From Fasciolopsis buskii (taxonomy: Eukaryota > Platyhelminthes > Trematoda > Plagiorchiida > Fasciolidae), in assembly GCA_008360955.1 (NCBI GenBank), contig LUCM01010038.1, positions 79,015 through 143,014 on the forward strand: a stretch of DNA of 64,000 nucleotides, written 5' to 3'. The notes beneath the pieces are model-generated. The model ran no database searches. It was not told where the DNA came from and saw only the letters and a list, made by a program, of their open reading frames with translations. Below, piece by piece: positions 39,301 to 54,300 of this stretch. How positions within the stretch are numbered: position 1 is the stretch's first letter; every line of letters starts with the position of its first letter. A program made the translations under genes and the position numbers.

Positions 39301-42300
39301 ACTTTGACCAGTTTGGATGCGGAATGCGTAAAGCAGCTACTACACCTGTCCGAACAAACAAGCGGGGATCAGTTCTCTTTGACCGTGGGTGACACCGGCG
39401 AAATCCGCGCAATACACACCGAGTTAGCATGTGTTCGGACCGAGTGGCTTCATCTGGCGGCACGACTATGTGGTCCTCTGCTGGCCCGGTGTATTTGGGG
39501 CTCGGCTGAGCTACGCGCCACGCATGCTTGTCGATTACCTGAACTGGAAGTACTTGTGCAAAAATGGCAGGATCGCACGATTCCGGTGGGTGCTATTTTC
39601 CGGTTCGACGTCTTTATGGGAATGATTTTACCATACATACACCCAAGTTTGTAATCATTAAAAAGGGATCGGTTTCTTGAGTATGGATTGATGTCATTGG
39701 TTTTATCGATAGTCTTCCTGTTACTGCTGGTGTCGAATTTTCAAATGGGAAGTGTAAAAACTATTTTAATGTTCGAAACGATTTGATAAACGTCTGTGTT
39801 CTGTATTTTTCCCCAAGTTTATGGGTAGGTCTTTAATTTCAGTGTTTTCAACCATTAAACGTGCACTTATGCATTCAGGTTTAGGTCGTTAATACAATAC
39901 TGAAAGGTGAAATGAATGAATAGCAAAAAAAGAACTCGTAATGTCTTCATTCGGATACAAATACAGATGTTGAATTCAAGGATGCCGTTGACCGCAGCAT
40001 TTAGTTGTGTCATCTGACATCTCTGGCCGGCATTTCAAGAAATCGTGTGGACTCTAACCCGCTTATTTTATTCAGCCTACTTGGAAAACTCCACTTCTTG
40101 TTACCTCATGGTCTGGACATCATCGTCATCATCGTCCAGCGTTAAACAGCATGGCAAGCCTCACTGACCATCCCTGCCCATCTAGCCACGGCCTACCCAG
40201 GAATAATGTCTGTTGACTGAGTCTGTTTACGGGCACGCGTTATGCTTGCTTCAGCTGCTTTAACCTATTCGATTGTAGGGCATTCTTCAACAGTTGGGCT
40301 CTGTAGCCCTTTACTGTATTCCTAACGTCTGGGCTTCTGATAAAATTCTCTCGCCGTATTTTTAGCGATACTACTAGTTAGTGTATCTTCCACATGCAAC
40401 GCGCACATTTCTGAACGGTGTAGGAGGACTGATTTTAATGCTTCAGGTTAAACTCGACTTGTAAGTAATAATCGGAATTAGCGCTGATGTCTCGAGTTTC
40501 TCAAGCTGATAAGCGCGGATCGAGCATTCGATGTACTCGAAGATAATTCACCCGATATACGAACACAGTGTAATATGTATATGCCCAAATAAGAATATTC
40601 ATCTACTTCATCCAAGGCCTGTTCTCTAAAATCACGGTTTGATTTTGGGCCGAGTCAGTCCTGGAAAGTTGGATGGCGCTATTTTCACATGAAGATTAGG
40701 TGATTTGCCAAATCATCTCAAAAATTCGAAGACGGAAGAGGGAAGTGGTTAACCGTAATGAATATCACTTCCTATGGTAAACTTGGTTGGTACATCGTCA
40801 TCAGCTTGGTTTCAGATCTTCCGTCAAATAGACTGGAAAATTGGATTGAAGTTCTTGAACATATATTCTTCAGTGAGAAGCGGCTCCCCAGAACTGCTTC
40901 TTGGAATGCCGCTTCCAGATCAAGAGGGATGGAAATCATGGGTCTACGGGAGGTGCTTATATTCTAATACCTGCTCCGATCGGGTCGGAAACCAGCCTCG
41001 TTTTTCACGAGTACGGCTTTCGGGAGCACTAGAAGATTGGCTGAGAAAAATGCTCCAGATGACCTTGACACTGTACTTACCAAACTAACTTCATGATTTT
41101 CATGCTTGGAAACAGTTTTGCTTCTGGTAACTACAGAGAGCGCTTTCAGCATATTCAGGCTAATGGACCGCGAAGAATAGGAGCTAAACAATCCCCTAGG
41201 CTCTTGCGATTTCAAACGCCAGCTTGCCGTGTAGATACCACCACTGAATAAAACACGTTTACGTTTATTTGGCTTCTGCTGCATCTAGTATTTCTGCACT
41301 TCCTACTTGGCCTATATCAGATAGCCCACCGATAAAATCGAGAGTAGATACAGACCCTCAAGAGATACACAAGGCAAACAGATCACACTCTATTCCTCTT
41401 GCGCTTCCTAAAGCTGACGGGTTGGTTTTGTTGAGAGGGTTGACATTTCTGTTCCCAGGAATTTGGCCTGTCGAAGTAGCTGCATGCTAGTGACAATTGA
41501 CGAATTGTTCTTGTATAAAAATTGCTGCGCAATGCTTTCCAGTCTCCAAGGAAACCATTTTTGTGTCCGTTGTCCCCTATAGTGGGGCCGTCTGCGCTGT
41601 CATGGAGAACAGGCTGGATTCCTCCCCATCTGCGGCCGCACCGATCACATCTGAGTCCTTTATTTGATGCTTGGAAAACGTCACACTTACTGAAAACTAA
41701 GAACTGTTATGTCCTTGGACATCAAAACTGCCTTTGATTCTCTGAACAGGTCATCTCTGTGGACTCGTGGGCTGAGTAACGGGGTACACAGTTATTGCGT
41801 TTCCATTTTGAGAACTCTGTATTAGCAGGCTTGAAGCAGTCCTTTTAGACTGGATCCCGATCAACAGTCGCGTGTGCGCCGTGAGACTGCAGGGATCAGT
41901 CGGCCGGTGTGATAGTTGTGTTAGGCGCAGTTTATTTGTCATCTCGGCACACGCCCCAACAGACTGCAGCACTGACATGGAGAAAGACGAGTTTTATGAT
42001 GACTTGGTCACCATTGTTCGGAAGAGCAAACGCTCTGACATTGTAGTGGTAGCCGGTGATTTTAATGCACGAGTTGGAAAACTGAGTGCGTTGGAATCCT
42101 GTTTAGGTGGCTGGTGTACCTTTCCTGCTCAACGAATAGATAACGTTGAAAAACTTCTCAACTTTTGTGCGAATAAAACCTTATTCCTATCTAGTACGAA
42201 TTTCCGACGCAGTTTGCGTCGCACAGCAACATGGCGCTCTAACTCGATAGGTGGTCTGAGTCAGCTTGACCATATCGCAGTAAACTACCGTTGGCGCGGA

Positions 42301-45300
42301 TCGGTCCAAAACTTTAGATCGCACTGGACCACGTACGTCGAATCGGACCATGTGTCAGTTTTAATGCGGTTTTTGCTGCAGCTCAACGGCCATCGACACA
42401 GATCACAAACTCGATTGGACGTAGAGCGTCTGTCTGATTTGGCTGTTCGCAACAGCTATGAGCAGAAACTGTTGGAGGAACTACGAACTCCGACGAACAG
42501 TGGAATGAAATTAGGCAGGTTATGCATTTGGCAACAGATTTCGTCTGTGATCCTAGATCTAGCGTTCATCAAAGACATTGGATCTCGCAAGGGTCGCAGG
42601 GTCTAATAGAGCAAAAGCGCCAGCTACCTAACTGCAAGGAAGTGAATGAGATGCGTCGATAGTTGCAGCGTCGGTTGACGATAAGTATTAAGAATGGCCC
42701 TGAAATCTGGTGGGTTCAGGTAGCCCGAGGAGATGGAGGAAGCGACCACTTCAGGTAACAGTCAAAGACTGTCTTAGCCTACACGTGGCATAGGTGGGCG
42801 GTGAACTTCGGTTACTGAAGTCATGTACGATAGGAACGGGGAGCTCATCCATGGTAGACAGCAAAGACTGGACCGTTGGGCAGAACATTTCAAAGATCAG
42901 TCTGACATCTGGAGCCGTGAATCCTTGTAAGGTGTTTCTTGACCCGCCAACGGAATTGGAAATGGAGTGGAATACTCGACTTCTGAAGAAGGAAAAAGCA
43001 GCCGGTCCCGACGAACTTCCCCTTAATTCTTTTCAAATTGGATGGAGGAGCTCTGATGAAATCACTTGTCTCTGTTTCTTAATATCTGGATTGAAGAGCG
43101 TATTCCGTTATCGTGGGATGATTCAAGAAGGGCACACGGAGTGGCTGTATCGATCACCGCGGGATTATTTTAATTCCGATAGTTGCTAAGGTGTTAGCTT
43201 CGATACTTCTGTATCGTTTGACACCGATTCACGAGAGTGGCATCCGCGGGCAACAGTCCGGATTTCGTCCAGGTTGAGTTTGCATCGATTAGATATTCAT
43301 TCATTAGAAACACGCAACAAGCACCGCCACCCTACGACCTTAGTTTTTCTCAACTTGAAAGACACGTTCGACTCAGTGGTTCGCACAGCGCTATTCATTT
43401 TTCTCCACCGGAAAGGTATGCAAACGAAGTTCGTGAACTTGTCGCGAGCATTGTGCCTGCATACCTTTGGTCGCGTGAGGGTACACGGTGAACCATGGAG
43501 TTCATTGGAAACGACTAACGGTGTTCGACAAGGATGTCCCATCTTTCCATTTCTGTTCAACTTCGTCATGGTCGAGTTGATGGAAGATGCTTTGGGAGGT
43601 CTCCGAGATGTAGGGATCGAACTGGGAAATGGAGAGATGCTGTGTGACCTAGATTACGCTGATGGCGGATCATGCTGACCGTGCACAATATGCGCCAGAC
43701 AACCTTTCGAGGTCTGTAGCTCGGTTAGGTCTGTGCTTTGCATCGTCAAAGTGGAAAATGGTGTAAAAGGATTGAACGACAATAATGTCGAACTTGATAC
43801 TGGATGGAGAAGAACTAACGATTAGAGACCGTTTCACTTACCTTGGTAGCCGCCTGTCGTACGATGGTATCTTGGCAGTAGAATTATATATCGAAGGTGT
43901 ATATCGAAGGTTCGAGCAGTTTACGATGGACTGAAGCACTTGTGGCGTCGGTCGGAGATGTTACTGATGTTGAAACATCGTGTGTAATGTGCCACAGGGC
44001 ACTCTGTTCTACTGTATAGTTGTGAGACATGGAGTGTGCGTATCGGAGATGTTTGCTGGTTAGAGGTTTTCGATCACCACTGTCTACATAGTATGGCTAG
44101 GACTGGATGGGGTGACCGGGTGAGTAACGTAGACGTATTAGGTGCCAATTCTGGGAATACCTCATCTCGACATATGAAACTCAGCAGACTTCGCTGGTTG
44201 GGTTACGTGTTGCATACGGTGAACACTGGTCTACCATATCGTGCCCTATTTTGTGTTCCTTCGAGGAAATGGAAGAAGCCATGTGGAGGTCAACAGATGA
44301 CATAGCAACGTGGGATGAGAAAATGTACAGCGAAGTTAGGTAAAGTAGGCGTCTCACGTTTCGTGGTTGGAGTCCGAAGGACTCTTCAACTAGGTGGCTG
44401 GATGCACTGAAGGATATCGCAATGAACCGTGGACAGTGGGGATCGAGTTGTCATTTTCCATCGAATCAGAATGATTGAAAACACGTGCGTTTGTACAATT
44501 AGACTGTGGTTCATATGTTAGCTAAAGCAGCACTTGTTTTCCCGCTCGTGTAGGCCAACTCTCTGGTCATGTTGGATATTCACTCCTTTTATAGAAAGAT
44601 GTAACCTCAGGGAAAAGACGGTGGCCAACGAGGCTTGCCTTGCTGTTTAACGCTGGACGATGATGATGATGATAATGATGATGATGATGATGCTGATGGT
44701 TCCCCTTCCTTCTTCTTTCGTTTGTATAAAAATACTGGAAAACTGGCAAACAAGCATCGAAAAGTGAAAAAGCACTGCACATGGCCAACCTTACCAAAAG
44801 CTTTCCAACGTTCCTAAGCCTGTCTTCGCACATTTTTTTTCTTACTGTGATGTGGTCTCTACAGCGGTATGGGTATACCAGATTCGCCCTATATATGTGC
44901 TATGGATTTCACCGTCCAATTTTCCTGTATATGGGAGACAGATAAGCACATCGGGGGCCCATTAGCTGTACCAGCAGATCAAAAAGACAATGACGGCTGG
45001 CTCCTTCAGATTTTTCTCGACGACGGACTGTTTTTAATGAACACGGATATTCGCCATAAAACGCGATATCAGCTCAGTCGGCGACCTCCTTCGCCTTCTC
45101 ATCTTTGGACTCAGGTTGACCCAATTGTTTTGGGTCACCAGTGGCATCCATCAATCGAAGACTGCCGATTATTCTGGTCTATACTCGAGAACTCAGGATA
45201 CCCACGCTCTGCGCTCATTTTTGTGTGCTCCTAATGTGTGGTAACAGTAACAGAAAAACCATCTGTCTTGCACAACTGTTTCGAGATGCTAATGGCAGAC

Positions 45301-48300
45301 TTGCACTCTAATCCGAGCCCTCTAAGCGCATATCAACAGAACCAAATGTTCGCAATCTGAGTGATCTTTGTAGTTAGTCCAAGTAACCTCTGCACGCGGT
45401 GGTCTGAGCCCAGACTACGTGTATTTTCGATGAATTAGATATCCTCTGCGTCCGTTGCTCTGTTAGAGGCCCACACCTCTGTTCCGTCGCGTGGGGCATA
45501 CGGCGTGGTCCTTGAATCCCTGAAACGTCAGTTGATCAGGAACCTGTGAAATAAACGCGAGCGGTGATGGACAGGGAATTCTAGAAGAATGGACTGTCGG
45601 CAGTTGTCACAGATTTTACTTACCAATTAGGATTACGGGTTAATGAAAATCGGATGTCAATTAGGTGGTCGAGGAAATCCGCGGTTCACTTATTCACTCT
45701 CCGGGTTGTAGGCTGGAGCATTGGACAGGACATCTGAAGTAGATTAGTTGGTCTCCTGCAGCATTGTAACTTCTATTTAGACCTTCAGTTGAATCGGTGC
45801 AGGTAGAAACTAGTTCTGCATTGGCAATCGATATCATCATCATCTGAAAACGCATAAGGCAGCCTGGGCAGGTGAGGCGTTTTTGTCCTTTCCAAGGACG
45901 GTGCCGAAGTGTTAACGCCGGAGTTAGCGAAACACCTAGGATCACTCTGGAGAAGCGAATATATCTTTGAGGACTGATGTGAATCGGTCTTTTTGGCCAT
46001 TTGCAGACCTAGTTATAGGTCATGTGGAAATCACATGGGAATTAATTTGGTAAGAATCAGATCCGAAATGTCCCCGAATGTTATTCTCCGCCGATTATCT
46101 ATTGTTCCCTAAAGGCGCATTTACGAAAACCAGACCGGTTTTCGGTCCCACTTGGACTGTATCTTTCAGATCTTTTCCGTACAACAGGTGCTGAGACATA
46201 GACACACCTGTAGGCCCATGATCTTCGTGCTCCTGGGTCTGGGAGCCGCGTTCATCTTGATCGATCGTGCGCTTCTGGGTACTTTCACTGAACAATGCCT
46301 CACAGGATTTCATTTCAATTTTGCAACCTCTGTATGCGAAAGGCCGAAGTCGAGTTCCCGCATTTGGTGGTCTTTATCTCGAGTGCCCCACAGCAAGTGA
46401 TGTTCGTCAAAGTTGCTTTCTCCTCATTTTTCAATTTTGTAATTGTTTGTGTGAGAGTGTGGGCACCGATAGAGACTCAGCATTTTGTTTGATTTTAAGT
46501 TTGAAAATGATATGGTGCTTCTAAGTGAAGACGCTGGTAAGTTGTGAGTTGTTATCGGCCGTCCAAATGATATACGTTTGGGAAGGGATTCACTTCTTTC
46601 AAATGTAAATTGCTTTTGCAAGACTGGATTGTGCTTGGGAGGTAGGAGCTGGGCGTTTGATCATTTAGGCAGTTACATATCACATAGTACTCGCATATCG
46701 CGCGAAATGTCCTTACCTCGTCAGAAAGTTCGATTGACAACTACGAATTTGAGACATCTCTGACTTCAGCGGTAAATTTGCCTTTTGTTTAAGGCTTGAG
46801 TTTACACAACAGTAATAAGCTCGGTTCAGAAGCATGACCGTCAGAGATCAGAGATTTGCGAATACGTTCGATGTTTGAATGCCGTTGTCTTTGCTTTATT
46901 GTTGAAGCATTTCGAGAGAATTTTGTTAACAGTGCTGAGACTAAGTGTGGGGTATCGGGTCATAGAATTCGCTCAATCGGTCGGATGCCGATTTTGTTTA
47001 GATTTAGGGAACTGGTCACGTGTTACCCTTGCCTGTGGATGGACTGCTTCAAAATACGTTTTTGTCGAAACAGGTAATGTTTTGAAGATGAGTGACGGTG
47101 GGTAGGCCACGACGTGGTGGAAAGTTATGAGAACCTTAAGCAATGAACTATCCCTGGTAGGTCGAGTTACATCATCTGGCTGGGATCCACGAGATTCCTC
47201 AACGCAATGGACGAAGAAGAAAGACGACATAGTTCAATGTCGTAGTCAGTGGAGTTCCTCCGTTCATAATATTTTTGTTTCTTGAAATAATTCACCATGC
47301 GATATCATCGCTCAACTCATCATAATAAAACCATGGGCGCGGTGGATATGCACTGCTGATAATTCTTAACAAGGGTGAAACAGCTGTACAGCGCTTTCAT
47401 GGTTTCTTTATAATGAATTGAGCGATCACATCACATGGTGAATTATTTCATGAAAACACTCAATCTCCTACTACTAATTTTTGTTTCTGTATAGCCCTTC
47501 TGTCGTGTGGTCCTTTGACGTTTTCCACTACTATTCAGTGCTGCAAGATAGCAACCAAAATAGCGCATCTTGGTGCATGATTGGTATTTGTACAAATCGA
47601 GAAAAAAGCTTATATACGGATACCTATATCAACGATTTGAAAAATTCCTGTTGTCGGATCAGAACTCTCTTTCTCTCTGTATACATAAGGTTCGAGTTAC
47701 GGTTTGTCCGGAACGTGATATTTTCTCCATATTTCACTTTGCTTATGTAAGTGGACCTATGCGGATAGTTGAAACTTCTCAAATGGAAACAATGATCATC
47801 GATTTGGCAAACAGTAACAAGTCAACTTCATTATTCGCGATAGCAGGGAGTTTTATATACCTAGAAAGTCGTTTATCATATGGCACCATTAGTAAGCACT
47901 CCCGTTATAGGGTTCCTCGAACTCAGCGGGGGTTTTTACTATTAAAGACCAGTAAACCGAAGTTTCTATCTCATGTGGCTTTGAAATTTGATGATCTATG
48001 AATGGCCGTCTTGATTGACATGTGCTGACCAGATTTCTTAGCTGTTAGTTCTAGTCCCTGGTAGGGTGCAGTATGGATGGTTAACAAGTCTTAATCGAAT
48101 GAGTTTCGTAGTACATCGAAAAATCATGTGTCACGTAATTTTTCGTGTAATTATTGAAAGATCAGTAACAACGTTGTCACTAGGGCATGTAATTGGCCAA
48201 CTTTTCGGCTGCCCTGGATGGAAAATTGCCTTGAGAAGGGCTACCCAGGGTAGCCGAATCATGGGTCAGTTACACCTTACCAACAACGCTGTTACTAGAA

Positions 48301-51300
48301 AATCACACATACACTACAAGTGGTTTTTAATACTAATGCTTTCTTCAAAACCAGGTTTGACAATTACACGGATCAATTCATATAGGCTGAATAATATTTT
48401 TCAAAAATGAAGCTGTTCTCGTTGTCAACTCGGGGAAAAAGTTACGACTAGGTAAGGTTCTTATGTTCGTTACATGCTATGGAAGGATCAGTCACACGTT
48501 TGTTCATTCAATTTTCTCGTCTGAACTGAAGCGGAGCCGGAATTACAGATCGCTCTATAGTCGGCTTCATTTCTTAGTTTGTTCAAACCGACTCGGTAGT
48601 TCTAGGACGAGGACTTAGCTTTCAAGCAGTCGCAGTTTATTCATCCACGAACTCTTACATACTAAATCGAGGTTCCGTTTGCCGGCCTATTGATCACTTA
48701 CCTGGCCCGCATTAGCTGTTTGGTCGTCGACCCTTGACCTGGAACATGGTAATTCAGCAGCTGACGTGGTCGTTGATGCCATACGACAGATTATCTGGCA
48801 TGGAGCATAATTGGGGAAATGTCCCATAGCCACTTGGGCCTACTGCATCGGGTGGAGGATGCCAACATTTACCCTGAAACGTGGAGTAGCATAGAACCAC
48901 ATAAAGCATCACTTGGTCAAGTGTGCTAACGAGCCGATTTACAGCCACTTGGTGTCTCCTACCAAAGTGACCGGCCTATCTGGGATTCGAATCTGTGATG
49001 TTTTCAGTGACAGATGCTTAATCCACTTTAGTACCTTATGGAGATTTTTCGCTAAGTATTAATGGGTGGATTCACCCGTTTTAATAATGGAGCTGGGCAG
49101 TCCTCGGAACTACTCCTTTTTGTTATTTCGAACGGAAAATGTGAACTTCAATGGAATATAGGTTACTGTCTGTGTAAAAGAAAAAAGGGTAGTTTGGAAG
49201 TTTGGCAGCATCGCACACAATAGGGTGTGGGATGCTTTGCGATTCTGTTGCTAAGTCGTTTAACTCCACTAAACAAAGTTTGGGAAGGCCCACGAGGGTT
49301 GCAACAAATTTCTGCCTTGTTATTCTATACTCGCAGGTGCATTCCGGATTATTTTAGGATCTGATGTGTTCCCAAAGGACGAACAACATACTTGCAAGAA
49401 AGAAACGAATTTTCCTCCCGAGTGCTGATACGTCGGTCATATTTTCATCATCCATCAACTACCTAGCTTGTTCGATTCTGATACCATCAGCGGTGACCAC
49501 ATTCTCGGAGATCCGAGCTTTACTGGGCTCCGTTGACGTGACAACTCTGGAGAGACCGAGACTATCCGACAACCCTATTTCAGGATCGTTCAATTACTAC
49601 CACCGTTCCACACAAACTAAGCCGATGTGTGCTAGTAATTGCCTCTGTTTATTTGGGCTGTAGGCCATAGATATCAGAGTTGCGCATCCATCGGTGTAAA
49701 AATTTCGCGTTCCAGGCAATTCATTGTGGCGGGATATTTTGGTTTTCACTTTGAAAGTAACGGGTATTAAAACTCTGCTCTTTGATTAAATTGAATTCCA
49801 GTAGATGTACTGGAGTATTGTTTCGTTTGTTTATTATTATGTTTTCTGTTTGACTTATTTGCATTGCCACTGTACTCCCGAATCGCTCATACCCAGAAAC
49901 GTAAATGTCATCACACTTGTCACTTTCGATGGTTTCATAATTTAGAGCTTCATAATCTTGAATGCTTGAAGCAAACTGATTTGATTGTGAGGTGGAGCAT
50001 GTTTTCATACGATGACTTTTTCTGTCCCTGCATAGATTTAACTGATTACGCTGGCTGTACGTTAGATTTCTCAGGACAGAAAATTCAGTTCTGCTGTTCT
50101 AGGAGATTACCTCATCCACCTCTAACGATAGCAGTAATGATAATCCAATTTTTCCATCTCCGGTGATAATGCTTGTGTTTGTCATTCCACAAAAGTCGGC
50201 TCCAACCCATTAAGGACTATCAAATTGATCACTTTGATTGGGAACTACTATAGTTGTTGCTTGAAAACTGCGGAACATTTGCTTATCATTTAATATGGCT
50301 GATTTTGCATGATTTATTTCCGTCGCTTCTTTTTACTTTTCTTCCTGACTGATCACAGATTCGTTATGCAGCTAGAACCTTACTGTTCGCCTACCTGGAT
50401 CACGTCGGATACGCAACTCGACAGGATCTTGTCAACAAATGGTCCAGTCTTTTACCTCTATTTGCCATTACACAGTTGTCCAAACCCCCAGTTACTTCAT
50501 CAACATCCGGTGGAATTCAAAGTTTAAATGGATCGCCTGCCATACCACATAGTAACCTAGCCCCCGAACGGAAACGTAGTTTACAGGCACAGCCACTCAC
50601 GGAAACTGTGTCGGATCGACGAATGTCAGCCGATTACGCCAACGGCAGTCTGCCGTCGTCGAAGCCTACTTCACCTCTGCGCAGTCTGTACAGACAGCCC
50701 ACTACGCAAGGTTTACCCGCCTGCATGCCATCAGTGAGCTTGTGCAGCTTAGAATCAGCTGGTCTCGTTTCCCATTCGGTAGCCGACAGTCATTGGTGGC
50801 TGACACTAAGTGGTTATCGCGTTTCACCTCGCGAGCATGCTCGACTACAGGTAAGTTAACTTTCTCATCGCCTGATGGATCATAATAGATGGGATTGATT
50901 CCAGGGCCACGGAGACCCATCACACCGCAATGTTAGGAATCGTGAGACTTTGAATAGTCAAATATACGAAGTCTCATCGTTGTGCTTAAATTTTTTCGAG
51001 TGTGCTTCTTTCGGCGTGTCCCTTTCTTGTATTATGAGACAGTTTTCAATAAGTTTGCATTTAGACGGATATGTTGTGTTTACAGGTAGCTTTCTGCAAG
51101 ACCTGTCAAATCAGTGATATGGAGTGTTGCGAAGTATGATCGAATACCTTAACGACTTGCGTTTCCGTGCTCTTATTTCTTTTATAAATCGGACATTCTC
51201 TGTCGTCAGTTCCTTCTGCTTTTTCCGTGAGCTCTTCTCTTGGTTTTGTTACTTGTAATTTGTCCGACTCGCTCTTCGAAAAGCCTTCATCCGGCTGAGA

Positions 51301-54300
51301 AGTATGTTCTTACCGTATGTCCGGGAACAATTAATTCAAACTTCCAATTCGATATCGACGTTAACAGGAACTTCTGTGGTGTCATATTGTTTTGAGTATA
51401 TCCACTTCTCGATAGATGTGCCATGGATCTTTTGTATATTCAATGCATTTTTCACATCATCCTGATTTCAGTGACACAGATTGCATGTGATCCCCTTAAT
51501 GACATAGTCCAACTGCTGTTTGCTATTGGTTTAGATCGCCACCGCATTGAGAATAAATTTGTTAATTTCATTGTAGTCGCTCCTGATAGCGACTAACGTG
51601 CATGCTTCAGTTCATAAGACACTTTTACGGTGGTAGTTTCGGGTATTCTTGTTGCTTCTCATCTTTACGCATGTGGGAATCCATCCTGATCTTGTCATAC
51701 CCATGCTTTAGTAATCTGGCTCTTGCGCTTCTCCGAATATCTTGCTTTACTTTCAGCGTCACGTGCGTCACGTTCAGGTAAACAGTCATCCTATCTGTTT
51801 GTCCACCGTGGTATATTTTTCTTTGGCGAGTGTCCAACCCCTTCACCTGTTTCTCCCTTCGTTGGTTATATTTCACTGGTCAACATTTTTTTCATTCAGG
51901 TGAACTTACTTTGCCGAAGCGGTGCCATACCTTGACCTTTTCGATTTCCACAGGTGTTTTACTGTTTGGGTAGAATGATATTAGTCACGTTTCCAGACTC
52001 TCGTATCGTTCGATTACTCTTATCGGGCATTGGTGAAAATTGGAAAGCCCATTTTTACTATTGACTTGTCGTTACTTAAAATTTGACGAAATTCACCGGC
52101 TCTTAACGGAAAGATCTTCCACAACTCTGTCGTGTTCACGCAGATCGTCAGTGATGAGGCATTCCAAGGAAGGTAGTAAAACGGTTGGTGCACAGCGGAA
52201 CCGGTTAGGTAATGAATCATCCAAACTACACACACACAATCCCATAAATGTGTTTAGGAGAAAATGGTGTTGCCTAAACGCCACCTTTCTATGACCACAC
52301 ACTAACAAGCTTAAGGAGCCTGCATTTATAAACATCCTTGCGATGCGAGAATGCACGCCCAATGTTACAAAAACGTGATAATGTGGTGGACTGAAATCAG
52401 CGGTGAAACCGAAAAGATACATTAACAAGCAATGTTTCTTAGCGTATTTCGTCTTCTAGTCTCATGGTTATAGTTGGAACAATGTGCTCCCGAAAGCTCA
52501 CTAGCGCAAGGGAGTTGAGATGTGGAGTTATGGTCTGTACTGTGTTCAGTATGAAATGTAACTACTAATCGTTAAACCCCTGAGATGTTGCATGGTGAGA
52601 AGTTCACAAGTGACGTGGACCAAGTAGTTTTACTGACTAGTTTTATCTGGCTTTCTACCGGCCTTCACACATGCGAGAGCGGCTTCAATCCATTCGGGTG
52701 CCACTCATGGGACTCTTTACAAACTCTTCAGTAAGTTAGACCCACAGTCCTCATCATCCTAAACTGTTTCGTGGCAGGTGAGGTAATCGCTACTCCAAGC
52801 TGAGAGCACACGTAAAGTGTTTCTCCCCGGGATCGATTTCAATTCTGCCCCCACCCCACATACACAAATGGCCTCTGTTCACTTTGAGCCCAATTGGCCG
52901 AGATCCATTTCTTAGGCCTAGCCAAAAGGCTCATTTGGTGGTCCGATTAACGGCACCATCCCCTTTAGGTGCCTTCATATCGTTGTTCTTTATATTGACA
53001 CACCAACCCACATACGAACAACTAACAAGTCGTTGTATTGTGGCTCAAACGCTCACTGGCCGGTGGTTAGATTCCATTCTGTACAAAGCTCAAACCTTAT
53101 TTTTATCACCTACCCTGTTAGTCGGGTTTGTAGGTGCATATTGTTCCAACTACAACTGTTAGATTGATAAGCGAAACATGCTACGATGTGTTAGTGTCTC
53201 TTTTTGGTTAGACTGGTAATCTCAGTCTCCCACTCTGCAAGCCGGTTTAAACTGTCTTTGTGCCATGCAGCACGCACTCTCACATCCCGGTGTTTCCCAT
53301 ACATCAACTGAGTGCACAGCAAACCTGTTTAAGCAATATTGCTCTCTCCTTAACGTAGCCGTTGGCCTGTGCGTGCGTATCTCGTTTAGTGCGTCCGGTT
53401 TTGTGGTGTGCCAGCCGCACTGACTGCTCAAACTGGAATATCACACCCTAGGCTGTATGTATGTTTGTATATAGGGCGCTGTGCAGATGATTTCAAACTG
53501 GAGGATTTTACCGCTGACCGCTTGTGAATCCATGCAATGTTTGACTACTGATGGCATTAACAGTAGTAAGAACAAGACTTGGACTTCAGATGTTTACCTC
53601 TTGAGGTTTTGTTGGCTTCGTGTTTAGATCACAGATACCTCCGGCAGACGAATCCGCTTGGTTGGCTTTTTGACTAGTTTAGTTTGGCCACCGAGGAAAT
53701 AATAAGTGACAAGTCATTACCGGTTATGTTGGGGAGCACCATAGTGACATGCGTGTAGCGCACGCTTCTCGTCATATCACCTGACAAAATGTTTTCGGTC
53801 TAGTCGGCTATTATGCGCTTATTACTTGAAATACTCCGATTTATTGTACTTCGGTTTTTATTTTATTTGCTTGGTGATTGTTTCAATACTTTGCGTTTTT
53901 ATGCAGTTTTCCTCTGTTATATTACCTAGTCAACGACAGTCGTTCCAGAAATTCTTGTAATCATCGGTAATCATTGGTAAGCACTAATGGCAGGGAATGG
54001 TATTCCTTTCTGTTGTGGTCCAGTGGAAACTACGCGATGTGTTGGTCATGCATTTCTTGGAAAAGTCCAAAATTATCGCTTAAATTCATATTTGTTATCT
54101 ACCTGCATCACTTTAGTCAGTACCGCATTGTATATATGGTATGTTCTCCAAAATTGAAGATGAAGCTGAGTTCGGTCAGCGGAGTAACTGGATTCCCCTG
54201 GGGTCCACTAAAAAAGCATCTTGGAAATCAGCCTGTGCATCTGGGTTCCTTCAATATGCGCACTTTAATGCAGGCTGGTCAATAGGCGTGTTTGGCTCTG

